A stretch of DNA of 64,000 nt from Nipponacmea schrenckii (GCA_030562195.1 JAUJPP010000003.1:49916602-49980601), one strand, 5' to 3'. Counted from the stretch's first letter, positions 25,254 through 36,285 are shown. Numbers and translations are program-made. Notes: a model not told the origin generated them from the sequence alone.

Positions 25254-25273
25254 TAGGCCTACCGGTAGGCCTA
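25254..25273. repeat. Perfect 20-bp palindrome upstream of the Ngaro-like element
   Basis: TAGGCCTACCGGTAGGCCTA reads the same on both strands. The same ACCGGTA and GCCTACCGT words recur at 25414-25441 and 25488-25496, just before the first frame of the element. They could be part of its terminal or regulatory region. Confidence 0.6.
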
Positions 25274-25503
25274 TAGAGCAAGCCAAATATTTTATAATAT
25301 TTGATTATATCTTAGATGTTTCTTTGCAAAAGTAATTTAATTTAAACTTTCTTAAGACTTTGTCTTAATGTTTTTTACATTTGAGTGGTTTTTCTATTGT
25401 CACTAACATTTGGCCTACCGGTACCGTAAGCCTACCGTACCTGATTTAGGCTACGACTACTATCCATTTATTTTTCTGTTTTTAATATACCGGTACATGG
25501 GAA

Positions 25504-26130
25504 ATGGGAAAAGGGAAAACTAAGAAAGCTCCACGTACGGCGAATACCAGATCCAGAACGTCTGCACGTATGAGTTCAAGTCCTTATGCTAGAAATATTG
25601 AGAAAGATAATACAGGTTCTGAGGAAGTTACCAGTACTGCCAGTAGTAGTAGGCCAACTCCAATAAATGATGTAATTGGTAACAGCTCTACCTCCAGCAG
25701 TGAAACACCTATTTTAGGTAATGTGTGTAATGCTTCTAATTTTGTGGGGTCTGAGGCTCTTGATTCTTTAATTGGTGGGTCTAATACCTTAAACCCCATT
25801 GATGACAGTCAGCAAAATAGTGGGAGTGTAATAAATACTGTAATACACTTACCAGATCCGGTTGAGAGTACGCATAGTATCCTCGGATGAAATGTTTCGC
25901 TTGCAACGAGGCAAAAAATATGTCAGGGGTCTGATCACCCAAAAATTTACTGCAATAACAATGGCTTTACTAACACATCTTTCAAGAAAATAAATTCAAC
26001 TTTCAGATATTCATCCCCTAACAATGGACAATACAACAGACAATACCCTCAACATAGAAACCAAGGGAATTCAGGACCAAACACGTCAAATAACTACAAG
26101 TACTCAAATCCACGATATATGGGACCTGGG
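25504..26130 (+). pseudogene. Gag-like first frame, partial
   Basis: The frame starts at ATG 25504 with a Lys/Arg/Thr/Ser-rich sequence (MGKGKTKKAPRTANTRSRTS) and continues with a Ser/Thr/Asn-rich segment to a stop at 25888. In other phases up to about 26130 there is a Gln/Asn/Arg/Pro-rich stretch ('NNGQYNRQYPQHRNQGNSG', 'YMGPGRFPH'). It overlaps the start of the RT frame, as the end of a gag does. The middle of a normal gag appears to be missing. No conserved domain is recognised; the call rests on composition and position. Confidence 0.5.
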
Positions 26131-26409
26131 CGTTTCCCCCATTAAAACTGATATTTTAATCAAATACTTAGAGCTATATCCTAATACAAATGCAGCAACA
26201 GAATTAAAATATGGGCTTTTACACGGGTTCAAGTTACAATATTCTGGACCACGGTTAAAAACTGATTGTCCAAATTTGTTATCTGCAGAACAGCATAAAA
26301 CTGAAATGAACGTTAAATTGGCAAAAGAGATTAAATTAGGTAGAATTATGGGGCCGTTTGATAACCCACCCATTTCTAATTTACACATTTCTCCTGTAGG
26401 TCTTGTTAA

Positions 26410-28568
26410 AAGATAGCTTGCCAGGCAAGGTAATATACGCCCACTGGCAGCATTTATTTCAAATAAAAACTTTTCAGTAAGGTTACAAAAGTGGAATGAA
26501 ATATTCAACCTTCCACCATATATTTTTTTCTAGGGTCTCTAGTTTCATTAAAAACTGTCAAGAATTGTACCTAACTCAACTCATTAAATATTTTTCGGTA
26601 TTTTTATGATTTGCAATAGGGTTCACCCTTAATAATATTTTGATATTTTAATTCTTAATAAGCCTCATTCTTGGTTGATATTAAACAATTTCAGCGATTT
26701 TTGTCAAAAATGAATGTTTAGAGTGTTCACAAGCCAAAAGTTGAAAGCGATTTTGAAAACAGGCCCAATAACTGACACTAAATATTTTTCGATTTATCTG
26801 ATTTTCAATAGGGTTTATCCTTGTGAGAAAACAAATACTAAAGCCAAGCTTCATCAAAATCCATTCAAAATTGTTCTTTCTAGAGTGTTTACGAGTTAAA
26901 TTGAACGCGTTTTCAAAAACAAGGGCAATAACTTGTACTAAATATTTTTCGATTTTCAATAGAGTTCATCCTTGGGAGACAACAAATACTCCAGCCAAGT
27001 TACATCAAAATACATTAAAATTGTTCTTTCTAGAGTGTTTACAAGCTAAAATTGAACACATTTTCAAGAACAAGGGCTATAACTGACACTAAATATATTT
27101 CTATTTATTTGATTTATAATAGGGTTCATCCTTGGGTAAAAACAAATACTCAAGCCAAAGTTAATCAAAATCCATTAAGAATAGTTCTTTCTAGAGTGTT
27201 TACAAGCTAAAATTGAATGCGTTTTCAAGAACAAGGGCAGTAACTCATACTAAAAAAATTTTCCATTTCGCTTTTCAATAGGGTTCATCCTTGAGTTATA
27301 ACACACTCTCACACCAAGTTTCATCGAAATCCATCAAGAATTGTGCCATGTAGAGTGTTTACGAGACAAAAGTCGAACGCGTTTAAAAGAACAAGGGCAA
27401 TAATTCATATTAGATATATTTTGATAATTTTAATTTTCAATTAGGCTCATCCCTTGCAATATCCAACAATTTCAGTGAGTTTTGTCAACATTGGTCATGA
27501 ATTGTACCTTCTAGAGTATTTATTAAAAAGTTAAACCTGTTTTCAAACACAAGGGCAATAACTGACACTAAATATATTTCGATTTATTTGATTTTCAATA
27601 AGGTTCATCCTTGGGTAAAAACAAATACTCAAGCCAAGTTTTATCAAAATCCATTAAGAATTGTTCTTTCTAGAGTGCTTACAAGCTAAAATTGAACGCG
27701 TTTTCAAACACAAGGGCAATAACTGATACTAAATATTTTTCGATTTAACTGAATTTCAATAGGGTTCATCCTTAGGTGATTACAAATACTCATGCCAAGT
27801 TATGTCAAAATCGCTCAAGAATTGTGACTTGTAGAGTGTTTACAAGGCAAACATCCAACACATTTTATAGAACAAAGGCAATAATTCCTATTAAATATAT
27901 TTCAATATATGCTATTTTCAAAAGGGTTCATTCTTGGGTGATATTAAACAATTTCAGCAAGTTTCGTCAAAATCGGTCAATAACTGTGCTTTGTAGAGTG
28001 TTTACAAGCTAAAAATTGAACGCATTTTCAAAAACAAGGGCAATAACTGATATTAATTTTTTTTCGATTTGACTGGTTTTCAATAGGCTTCATCCTTGGG
28101 TCATAACAAATACTCAGGCCAAGTTTCATTAAAATCCATTAAAAATTGTTCTCTCAAGAATGTTTACAAGCTAAAATTGAACGCGTTTTCAAGAACAAGG
28201 GCAATAACTCATACTAAATGTTTTTCGATTTCGCTGATTTTCGATAGGGTTTATCCTTGAGTTATAACATACTCTCACACCAAGTTTCATCAAAATCGGT
28301 CAAGAATTGCACGTTGTAGAGTGTTTACGAGCCATTCAAGAACAAGGGCACAAACTCATACTAATTTTTTTCCGATTTCGCTGATTTTCAATAGGGTTCA
28401 TCCTTGCGTGATCATAAACACTCATATTAAGTTTCATCTAAATCCGTCAAGAATTACACCATGTAGAGTGTTTACGAGCAATTGTGGACGGACGGACGGA
28501 CGGACCGACGGACGGACGGACGGATGTGGGTGACGACAATATACGCCCCCCATTTCATGTGGGCGTAT
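26410..28568 (+). mobile_element. Pearl-like non-autonomous element nested in the RT gene
   Basis: The 5' end 'agatagcttgccaggcaagg' holds a small TTGCC/GGCAA hairpin and is followed by 'tatacgcccac'. The reverse complement of that word, 'gtgggcgtata', ends the element, giving subterminal inverted repeats. The core is a tandem array of about 130-180 bp units with recurring phrases 'caagggcaataact', 'agggttcatccttg' and 'tagagtgtttacaagc'. A (GGAC)n microsatellite (about 28486-28524) and a terminal hairpin (ATACGCCC...GGGCGTAT) complete it. Oyster 'pearl' elements have this layout of core repeats plus an ACGG-type microsatellite. Related structures are grouped with non-autonomous Helentron-like elements, but that placement is inference. 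No open frame of note; the coding sequence of the host element resumes in phase directly after it. Confidence 0.8.
28486..28524 (+). repeat. (GGAC)n microsatellite
   Basis: Tandem GGAC tetranucleotides with one interruption, placed between the core repeats and the 3' hairpin of the pearl-like element. The copy at 56503 has a shorter 'gacagaccgacggac' tract in the same place. Confidence 0.9.
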
Positions 28569-29782
28569 AAAAATCAGATGGGGGATGGAGGATGATTACT
28601 CACTTATCCTACCCAGAAAATAATAGTATAAATCATTTCATTGACCCTCAGTTGTGCTCGGTGTCGTATACATCCTTTGATGATGTTATTGAAAAAATCT
28701 CTCTATTGGGACAAAATGTCTATTTAGGAAAAATGGACATCAAGTCAGCTTTTCGTCTGTTAAAAGTATTCCCAGGTGATTTTGATCTTTTAGGTTTTAA
28801 ATTTATGGACAAATATTTCATAGATAAATGTCTGCCTATGGGATGTTCAATTTCATGTGCTATTTTTGAGACTTTTTCAACTTTTCTAAATTGGCTCATA
28901 ATTTCAAAATCAAAACAAAACGGAGTTGATCATTATTTGGACGATTTTATATTTTTCTGCAAATGTCCATTAAAGTGTAAAGCATTGATGGATTGCTTCA
29001 AATCTATATGTTTGGAATTAGGAATACCTTTGTCTGATGAAAAGACTGAAGGACCCACTAAAGAGTTGCTTTTCCTTGGTTTGGTTATTGACACATCTAA
29101 TTTGCAAGTTCGCATTCCTGAAGAAAAAATCACTCAGCTGAAACTCCAAATCGAATTTTTTCTAAAACGCAAAAAAGTAAAACTTAATGAGCTCCAATCA
29201 CTTGTAGGTATGCTTAACTTTTTCGGTAAGGCAATAAGATCAGCTAGAGCATTTAATAGGAGATTTTATGATGCCATGGCTGGGATAAAAAAGTCGTATC
29301 ACTTTGTTAGAATTAGTAAAGACATAAGAGAAGACTTAAATATGTGGGCATTATTTCTAACTGACTTTAATGGGGTGAGATTTTTCTCAGAAACAGAGTG
29401 GGTATCATCTGATATTCTCCAACTCTATACTGATAGTGCAGGATCTGCAGAGTTAGGAGCAGCTGCTTATTTTAACTCACAATGGTTCTTTTTTGCATTG
29501 GAAGTCACCAGATATCATGAGAGATATCACATTCTTGGAATTAGTCCCTATTGTTTTGGCCATTGGAGTTTGGGGTCACCAACTAGCTAACAGAAAAGTA
29601 AAGTTTCACACAGACAACATGGCACTGGTTTCAATTATCAATTCACAAACATCCAAATCCAAACGAGTCATGAAACTTGTGCGTCCATTAGTCCTTAACA
29701 TGTTAAAATATAACATTACATTTAAGGGTGTTCATATTAAAGGTACTAATAATAAAATTGCTGATTTTATTTCCCGAAAGGA

Positions 29783-30510
29783 ATGGTCAAGATTCCGAGA
29801 AGTAGCCCCAACTGCAGAAAAAGAACCACAACTAATTCCAGAAATTATGTTACAAGTGATGTCCAATCTGAAGTTACAAGACTATTGAGAATTTGTCTTG
29901 CACAAAATACAAAAACTACATATAATACAGGTCTATCTAAGTTTGAGAATTTTCGAACACAATTAAACTTACCCCTAACATGGCCACCTACATTAGATCA
30001 AATCATGAATTTTATAGGTCACTTATCACTGCAAAAACTAAAATACTCTACCGTAAGGTCCTAGAGTAGGGGAATTGGTTATTTCGAAGGGAAATAGAGT
30101 GGAATTAATTGTTTCGTCAGATGATATCTTGTTGTCCAAAAATAATTTGGAAATTCATCTGCGGCAATCTAAGACTGATCAATTTCATAAGGGGGCTATC
30201 ATATCTATCCCTAAAGCTAATGGTCCAATTTGCCCTTTAAACTTTGTTAAAAAGTTCATCCTGGCGAGGCCCAAAAAAAGGGCCCACTATTATGTCATTT
30301 TAATGGTCAGCCTCTAACACGTTATCAGTTTAGTTCAGTCCTTAAAAAATGTTTACACTTATTAGGAATTACAAATCACATTCCTTCAGAATAGGAGCTG
30401 CAACAACAGCTTACTTAGCAGGTCATAGCCAGGATGTCATTCAAACTGCAGGTAGATGGAAATCACTAGCCTACAAATCATATGTACGCATCCCTTATAT
30501 GGGATATTAA
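29783..30510 (+). pseudogene. Tyrosine recombinase of the Ngaro-like element, decayed
   Basis: The N-terminal SAM-like part reads 'AQNTKTTYNTGLSKFENF' and 'LPLTWPPTLDQIMNFIGHL' up to 'KYSTVRS'. The reading then jumps at 30064-30070 to 'RVGELVISKGNR', which carries the first catalytic Arg. Roughly a hundred residues that normally lie between are missing, so there is an internal deletion. A frameshift near 30280 follows. The C-terminal part has 'SHSFRIGAATTAYLAGHSQ' (His-x-x-Arg), 'QTAGRWKS' (Trp) and 'YKSYVRIP' (catalytic Tyr). All catalytic residues survive, but deletion and frameshifts prevent a working protein. It would have inserted the circular DNA copy by recombination. Confidence 0.85.
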
Positions 30511-30537
30511 TCAAATTTTCTATTGCATACATTTCAG

Positions 30538-31131
30538 GTCAGACTCATTAGAGTGTGGTGTGTTGGGTCTTCAATAGTAAAGTGGGCCGCTACTCAAGCC
30601 CACACTCGACCAGGAGGATTTAATCTGGGGTTACATACTAGACATAACATATTCATTTGGTGGCAAGGTTATGGAGGGCTAAAATTTTTGGATTTAAAAC
30701 GTAAGCTTTGTTTTCTTTCCCGCATTGAAGAGGAACCTCCAACTATTTTAATTCTTCATTGTGGTGGTAATGATATTGAACACATTAAACTTAATCAATT
30801 CAGAGATTATATCAAAACTACACTCAAATTCTTAGCTCACAAGTATTCTAATACATTGTTGGTATGGTCTCAAATCTTACCAAGGATACACCAAACAAAT
30901 GGCAAGGCCTATGCAAAAAAGCGTATTCGACTAAATAACTATGCTGCAGCACGCATTTTGGAACTAGGAGGTGCCTTGATAAGGCATACCGATATAAGAT
31001 TTGGCAGTAAACATCTATTTCGCAAAGATCAAGTACACCTCTCCGAAATAGGAAACAATTTTTACTTAAACACAATTCAGGGGGCCCTTGAGTACTTCCA
31101 TTTAGGACATGGTAAAGTATATCCACCCTAA
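30538..31131 (+). CDS. SGNH-hydrolase-like protein of the Ngaro-like element
   Basis: An uninterrupted frame of about 197 codons with SGNH fold landmarks: 'VWCVGSSIVKWA' (block I Ser), 'WQGYGG' (Gly block), 'ILHCGGNDIEHI' (Gly-Gly-Asn-Asp, block III) and 'FRKDQVHLSEIG' (Asp-x-x-His, block V). All catalytic positions are present. It is the only clearly intact frame of the element. The frame contains no Met codon. It is preceded by 'attgcatacatttcag|gtc' at 30523-30540, which looks like a 3' splice site in the correct phase. I therefore place the start at 30538 and suggest it is made as a spliced fusion with an upstream frame. SGNH hydrolase frames are known in Ngaro elements; their role in transposition is not established. 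The substrate is unknown. Confidence 0.8.
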   Translation, partial: VRLIRVWCVGSSIVKWAATQAHTRPGGFNLGLHTRHNIFIWWQGYGGLKFLDLKRKLCFLSRIEEEPPTILILHCGGNDIEHIKLNQFRDYIKTTLKFLAHKYSNTLLVWSQILPRIHQTNGKAYAKKRIRLNNYAAARILELGGALIRHTDIRFGSKHLFRKDQVHLSEIGNNFYLNTIQGALEYFHLGHGKVYPP

Positions 31132-31450
31132 TTTCTTTAATTCAAATTGTAACTGTCCTTTAAACTATACTTTAATTGTATTGGTTAACTGGATGGATAT
31201 GGCCGGCTGATGTAAAGTGTTGGTTCTACCGCCTCAAATTGGTCACCTGAGGAGGGGGGATCTCATTGTGGCGGTGATTGCAATACTGCCAGATAGCAGC
31301 TATTGCCATCATATGGCATTTAGAACAACACTTCTAATCTCAGTGGATTATAAAATCGGATTTGGAGTGCTGCTGGTGCTCAGGCCCAAGTCCAATGCTT
31401 GTTGACCCCTGTACTCTCAGGGTCAAGCATATATCATATGTATATATGTT
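31132..31450 (+). other. Probable 3' non-coding part of the Ngaro-like element
   Basis: This is G+C-richer than its surroundings ('ggtcacctgaggagggggga', 'ctgctggtgctcaggcccaa') and has no protein-like frame. It follows the hydrolase directly and is the expected place of the element's terminal repeats, but I found no matching partner copy. Confidence 0.4.
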
Positions 31451-31451
31451 C

Positions 31452-31831
31452 ATGGTTTTAAATATTTGGATGGTTTTATCGTTCTAAACATTTGGATGGT
31501 TTTAAATATTTGGATGGTTTAAAATATTTGGATGGTTTCAATATTTGGATGGTTTAAAATATTTGGATGGTTTAAAATATTTGGATGGTTTAAAATATTT
31601 GGATGGTTTCAATATTTGGATGGTTTAAAATATTTGGATCGTTTTAAATATTTGGATGGTTTAAAATATTTGGATGGTTTCAATATTTGGATGGTTTAAA
31701 ATATTTGGATGGTTTCAATATTTGGATGGTTTAAAATATTTGGATGGTTTAAAATATTTGGATGGTTTCAATATTTGGATGGTTTAAAATATTTGGATGG
31801 TTTAAAATATTTGGATGGTTTCGTGGTTTTA
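31452..31831 (+). repeat. Minisatellite of 17/18-bp units
   Basis: About 21 units of 'atatttggatggtttaaa' (18 bp), interspersed with a 17-bp variant 'atatttggatggtttca'. The two types recur in a partly regular order, which suggests higher-order copying of blocks. Confidence 0.9.
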
Positions 31832-32589
31832 ATAATGGAATTAACTGAACTAACTTTAATACTATTTTGGTAACTGGTTGGCTTGCCATTTTTCATGTCG
31901 GCAGCCAAAATCAAAAATTGTATTTTTATTGAAATTTTCATATCAGCTGTGCCATATCAATGCCAATAAATTTTACCTTAACATCTATATTTTGTGTCTT
32001 ATCTTTTCTGCAATAACAATTTTCGACTGAACCAGCTGTTTTCTTCCATGTTTTGGGGGGTCTATATCGGGATTAAAATAATATTATAAGTCAATGGAGC
32101 ATTCAAGGTCAACTATTCTGGGAATTTGATTTTCAAAGACATTTCCGAAAACTATTCATTTCTATATTTCGTACTGCATGATAATTATATCATTTGTATG
32201 AGACCAATGTTTTAGGTCAGAAAGTTCGGGCAGGTGTTCTTTAACGTTATAATAGTAAAAGTCTTTACCGAGTAAAGTCAGTAATGTGATCAGTCTATTA
32301 CGTATAGCCTACGGATGGATTAAATCAATCTCAAATCCTATCAAAGATACGTAAGTGAGTGTGTAACATTTAACATGTTTACAAAACAACATTTGCCCTT
32401 TCACGCCCAGAAACGAAATATAACAAAGTGGCTCATTACAATAAAAGGCGCAGTGTAAAATTTTATTATTTTATTTATAAAATGTTTAATTGTCTGGGCC
32501 CTGTAGTAAACCTCGGTGTATTTGTTGATGTACTGTTGACCTACAGCGTTCAGCTGATTTGATTTGATTAGATTTCATTCCTTTTTCAA
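31832..32589. other. No gene seen
   Basis: No supported coding or RNA feature. Confidence 0.5.
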
Positions 32590-32765
32590 TAACTGCTGTC
32601 TAATTATAATATAGACCTAACTTTCCTTCGTATTTTTTTAGTTTCGTTTCTAACTGTAGTGGTTACGTACAAAGCCAATAGCTAATAAAAACATACGAAA
32701 CGAAACTAATAAAATACGAACGAAAGTTAGGTCTATATTTTAATTAGACTGCAATAACTGATACT
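32590..32765. mobile_element. Hairpin MITE-like element
   Basis: The left arm 'gtctaattataatatagacc' continues through 'taactttccttcgtat' to 'tagtttcgttt'. Its reverse complement appears about 45 bp later ('aaacgaaacta...aacgaaagttaggtctatat...taattagac'), giving arms of about 55 bp with few mismatches. Long near-perfect arms around a short loop are typical of foldback MITEs. Superfamily unknown. Confidence 0.7.
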
Positions 32766-32892
32766 ACTCACTATTATGTTCAAATAAGTTCACTTCTTTA
32801 ACCCTGTGCCAAATATCCTCACTTTACATTCTTACATCAGCGAGTATAGTCGGTTTGAAAAGTCAGTTAGAAAAGTCAGTTTTTGGATTATC

Positions 32893-33093
32893 ATGCCACC
32901 TAAAGGACGTCAGAATAAGAGGAAACCCTCTGAAGTTGTTGAGGTCATTGAATACCCTGATGAAAACATTATTGTTCCTCTGGAGCCAGAAATAGCAATA
33001 ATTGAAGATCCCGAAAATATTTTGGACGACGATGACGAAATTACTGAAGAGGAAATGGCGGCCGAAATTTTCAAGAAACCAAAGAGATGTTGA
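32893..33093 (+). pseudogene. Short frame, basic start and acidic tail, in a decayed element
   Basis: ATG at 32893 gives MPPKGRQNKRKPSEVVEV followed by an acidic tail with Asp/Glu runs ('ILDDDDEITEEEMAAEIF') and a stop at 33093. Beyond the stop the DNA continues to read in patches as an acidic, Ser/Asp-rich protein ('ELVDSDSDSDVSMLSDKE' near 33300). It is therefore probably the first frame of the recombinase-bearing element that follows. No domain recognised. Confidence 0.4.
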
Positions 33094-33606
33094 AAATTTA
33101 TAAAAACAAATGAGAAAATCGAAATTGAAAAAGAATTGATGGACAGCCGGAAAAAGTAAGAAGAAATGCAAACTTTACCTTCCACAAAAGGTAGGCTTAC
33201 AATTTCGAATATAAAATCTGGCCTGAAACTGACTGATCAAAATAAATGTCTCAATAATAGGCTCTGAAGTAGACAATAGGATGGCCTCTATTGAATTAGT
33301 TGACTCAGACAGCGACTCAGATGTGAGTATGCTTTCTGATAAGGAAAGGCCAGACCAAGACAGTCAATAAAATCTGAAATTCAGGTGAGATCCAGAAACA
33401 TGGTTGTTCCTCCACAGCGTTGGCCTCACGCTTCCCTATTCACGTATACCAGATTTTCTCTCCAGATGGTCTTTAGACCTGTCTTAACGGAAAAAAATCT
33501 TAGATGAAACATTAGGTCTTGATCCTGTTGAATTTTTTTTTACCCTTAGATTATTTATATGATTTTCATGATTGTTAATCTCAATTAATCGAGCTTTGAA
33601 TTGTAG

Positions 33607-34530
33607 GTGAATATTGTACAATTCCTTGAAGATCGTTGCCAAAACGTCTTCAAGAGCTGCCTTTTCCATCGAACTAACCATAATTTAAGATGTCAATGGA
33701 AAGCTATCTTTTTGTTTGGTACCTTGTTAGAATTGATCGCTTTACCAGCATCTCTCGAATCCGTAATGATGTATGTTCAATTTTTGAGTCGTAGTTTTGA
33801 GTCAACAATATCTATTAATGGTGTTAAATTATTGCATAAACTGATACTATTTCGAGCACATGGAATCTTTGGAACTCAAATTAATGTTACGTGGAATTGC
33901 ATGGTCAAAAGAGAGCCAGTCAAATTACACCAGAATTATTAGTTGAATTTTATCAATTTTTAAATATTGCAGAAATTAATGAGGTTTCTTACTGGTGTTT
34001 GTTTCTTCGCATTTTTCTTATGTACCGAAAATCTTATTAGGTTCCAGAAAAGATATTTGATTCAAGTAAGCAATTGTGTATTAGGGACGTTACTCGGCAT
34101 AAAACTGGATTATTGGTGAAATTTAAATGGTCTAAAACTATACAGTTTGGTGAGCGGGTCTTAACGATACCCCTCCTCTCAATTCCAGATTTAGTTCTAT
34201 GTCCTGTTACAGCATTTAATAATATGCTCTGTCGTTTACCAGGCAAATCTGCTGACCCATTATTTAGATAAAATCTTTTGAATAGTGACATTGTCCCTTT
34301 AACCTATAAGCATTTGATGGATAAATTACGAATTTTAGTCGCTAAAACCGGTCGTGATCCACAGGTTTTTTCTTCTCATAGTTTCCGCAGGGGCGGTGCC
34401 TCTTGGGCATTTAGGTGTCAGGTACCAGCTGACCTCATTCAACTCCATTATGATTGGAGATGAATGAGTGCTTATAAGCGATACTTAGAATTTCCGCTGG
34501 ACTGCAGATTGGAAGTTGCAAAAAAAATGA
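33607..34530 (+). pseudogene. Decayed tyrosine recombinase of a second element
   Basis: Read over at least three stops and frame changes, this gives the N-terminal helical domain ('LIALPASLESVMMYVQFLSR'). A patch near 33995 reads 'FLMYRKS' (first Arg). Next come 'KTGLLVKFKWSKTIQFGERV' and 'LVLCPVTAFNNM', then 'FSSHSFRRGGASWAF' (His-x-x-Arg). Finally 'LIQLHYDWR', a stop and 'SAYKRYLEFPLDC' (Trp and catalytic Tyr). This is the phage-integrase-like recombinase family found in DIRS- and Crypton-type elements of invertebrates. It is clearly different from the Ngaro recombinase at 29.8-30.5 kb. No RT is visible next to it, so a Crypton-like DNA element is as likely as a DIRS relative. Confidence 0.7.
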
Positions 34531-36285
34531 GCATGCTTCTTAACAATCCAAATCATCTCGTTTTGGCTGGCCTGCGGCTTCTCGGGATTTGGTAAATTTA
34601 TTTTGAAATATTGTACATATTTTTCATATTCAGAAATATTAATTTCATATTTAATTTTCAATCATTCTCAGTTGTGTTATCCTAATTTATATTTGCAATC
34701 TTTGTGATTTTGTTACTTCGTACTCTGGTCCTTAATTTAATAAAGTTTCGTTACTTTCATGTTTGTTTACTTGGGTCAGATAATTTATCAGAAGGCGAGT
34801 GTTTTTTAAGGTGTTACATTCGGCGTTCATGGAAGACTATCAATATTTTCCCAAGACCTATTTCCAGATAAAATTGTTCACTTTATTTCATCCGAAACAA
34901 GATAGTGTTTTCAGTGGGTGAAATTCAGGCTGATTTACATTGGTCAAATCAGACGGTGTATTTTGGAAATTCACTGATTCAGTTTCAATATGATGACTCA
35001 AATACATATGGACAATTGTTTACCTGTGTCAATGGCTGTCATAAGATGTATGTGGTTAAAAACAAGAAATAGCTAGAAAGGTCTCATCTGCGATGCATGC
35101 TAATCCATAGGTATAGGGTTTGTTAAGGAATAAAGTAAATGCGCATCTCGGAAATGTAGTTTCAGAACGAGCCCTGTGGATAATGTTCAGTCTTAAACAG
35201 ACCAGACGTGTATTATTTCTGAGATTTTAGGATCAAATCGAATGACAATAATGAACTATGGGATGTCTTCAGACTGATTAATTAACTTGCATCAAAGTTT
35301 AAATCGAGTCTCTATTCAGATTGGAGCCAATCGGCTGTAAACAGTTCCGTTTGACCTTATTAATTAACCTAGAGTATAAATTTGTTCGAGGCTAATTTTA
35401 TCCTGACACGATTGACAGAGCTGTAGACTATTGACTGGAGCGCCAGCTTTGCGATATGAATGAAAATGAAATGAATGAAGTTTTACTTCATACTTTTCTG
35501 CGGTTGTATGGGCTTATGAAGACGAGCAACAACTTGGAGAATACAATGAGGGAAAATTGGAACTACTGCACCTTAATTGAAAAGTAGTATGAAGCGTTCA
35601 GTGCTTAATTGAAACTAAACAGAATTTAGAATGCTTTATTTTCCTTTCAAAATAAGACATTTCACAGGAATACACAATTTTCAATATATGAGGTTGCCGC
35701 AAATAATCTTAATAATGGTGCCATATAGAAAATGAATGGCTTTTAAGAATAATTATGTTGTTTCGTGATGTTGTCTTTTTTCGATACATGATAGGCCTAT
35801 CTTTAATAACACTCATTGGACAGTTTTTAGTTATTAGTTTACTTGTGTAGGAATTTCATTTATTATCACTCTAAAGCATGATAGGTTATAAATGACATAC
35901 AAATCATGTAAACATCATCATAAAATGCTTCATTAACTGAACAAATATATGGATGAAGTAGATATAAAATTGTCTTTAAAGATGGATTCCGTAGGCGTCA
36001 AGTAAAGTTTTCGTGCGATCAAGCCTCAACGAGTAATATACCTATGTACTGGAACCCAGGGTCGTATTTTGACTGTCAATTTTCTTACTTACTTACATAA
36101 TGTTGGCTGTAATATGACACGAGATCAATATGTCAAATACATCTTTTTATAGCAAAAGCCATATTAATGGTGTAATACTCTATTTCATATCATTCTTTTC
36201 TACTTCTGTTTTTATCCACTGAAGAACATAATAGTATCAGGCAGCTTGTATAAAACAATCCTCGCAATGGTCAAGGAATGAATTA
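34531..36285. other. No gene seen
   Basis: An AATAAA-type signal lies near 34738, downstream of the recombinase fossil. Otherwise A+T-rich with no supported feature. Confidence 0.5.

Larger units (their letters stand above)
26024..29888 (+). pseudogene. Ngaro-like reverse transcriptase-RNase H, interrupted
   Basis: The N-terminal part (26024-26409) contains the DIRS-type stretch 'LLHGFKLQYSGPRLKTDCPN' and 'GRIMGPFDNPPISNLHISP'. It is then cut by the pearl-like insertion. The frame resumes at about 28569 with 'KSDGGWRMITHLSYP'. RT motif A is 'YLGKMDIKSAFRLLKV', motif B 'LPMGCSISCAIFETF' and motif C 'HYLDDFIFF'. RNase H follows with 'LYTDSAGSAELGAAAYF'. A frameshift at about 29490-29500 moves the reading into the frame with 'FLELVPIVLAIGVWGHQL' and 'VKFHTDNMALVSIINSQTS', so the RNase H Asp, Glu and Asp are all still present. 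Apart from the insertion and one frameshift the enzyme is well preserved. The insertion is probably what killed it, or it came soon after. Confidence 0.9.
25504..31131 (+). mobile_element. Ngaro/DIRS-like tyrosine-recombinase retrotransposon
   Basis: The order is gag-like frame, RT-RNase H, tyrosine recombinase and SGNH hydrolase, all on +. RT plus tyrosine recombinase and no integrase defines the DIRS superfamily. A trailing SGNH-type hydrolase frame is a known feature of Ngaro elements. The element is disabled by deletions, frameshifts and a nested insertion (26410-28568). I could not identify the split direct repeats expected at the ends, so the boundaries given are those of the coding remains. 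Confidence 0.85.

Noticed and set aside
28933..29133. Minus-strand frame opposite the Ngaro RT
   Set aside because: Shadow of the RT coding sequence on the other strand; no independent features.
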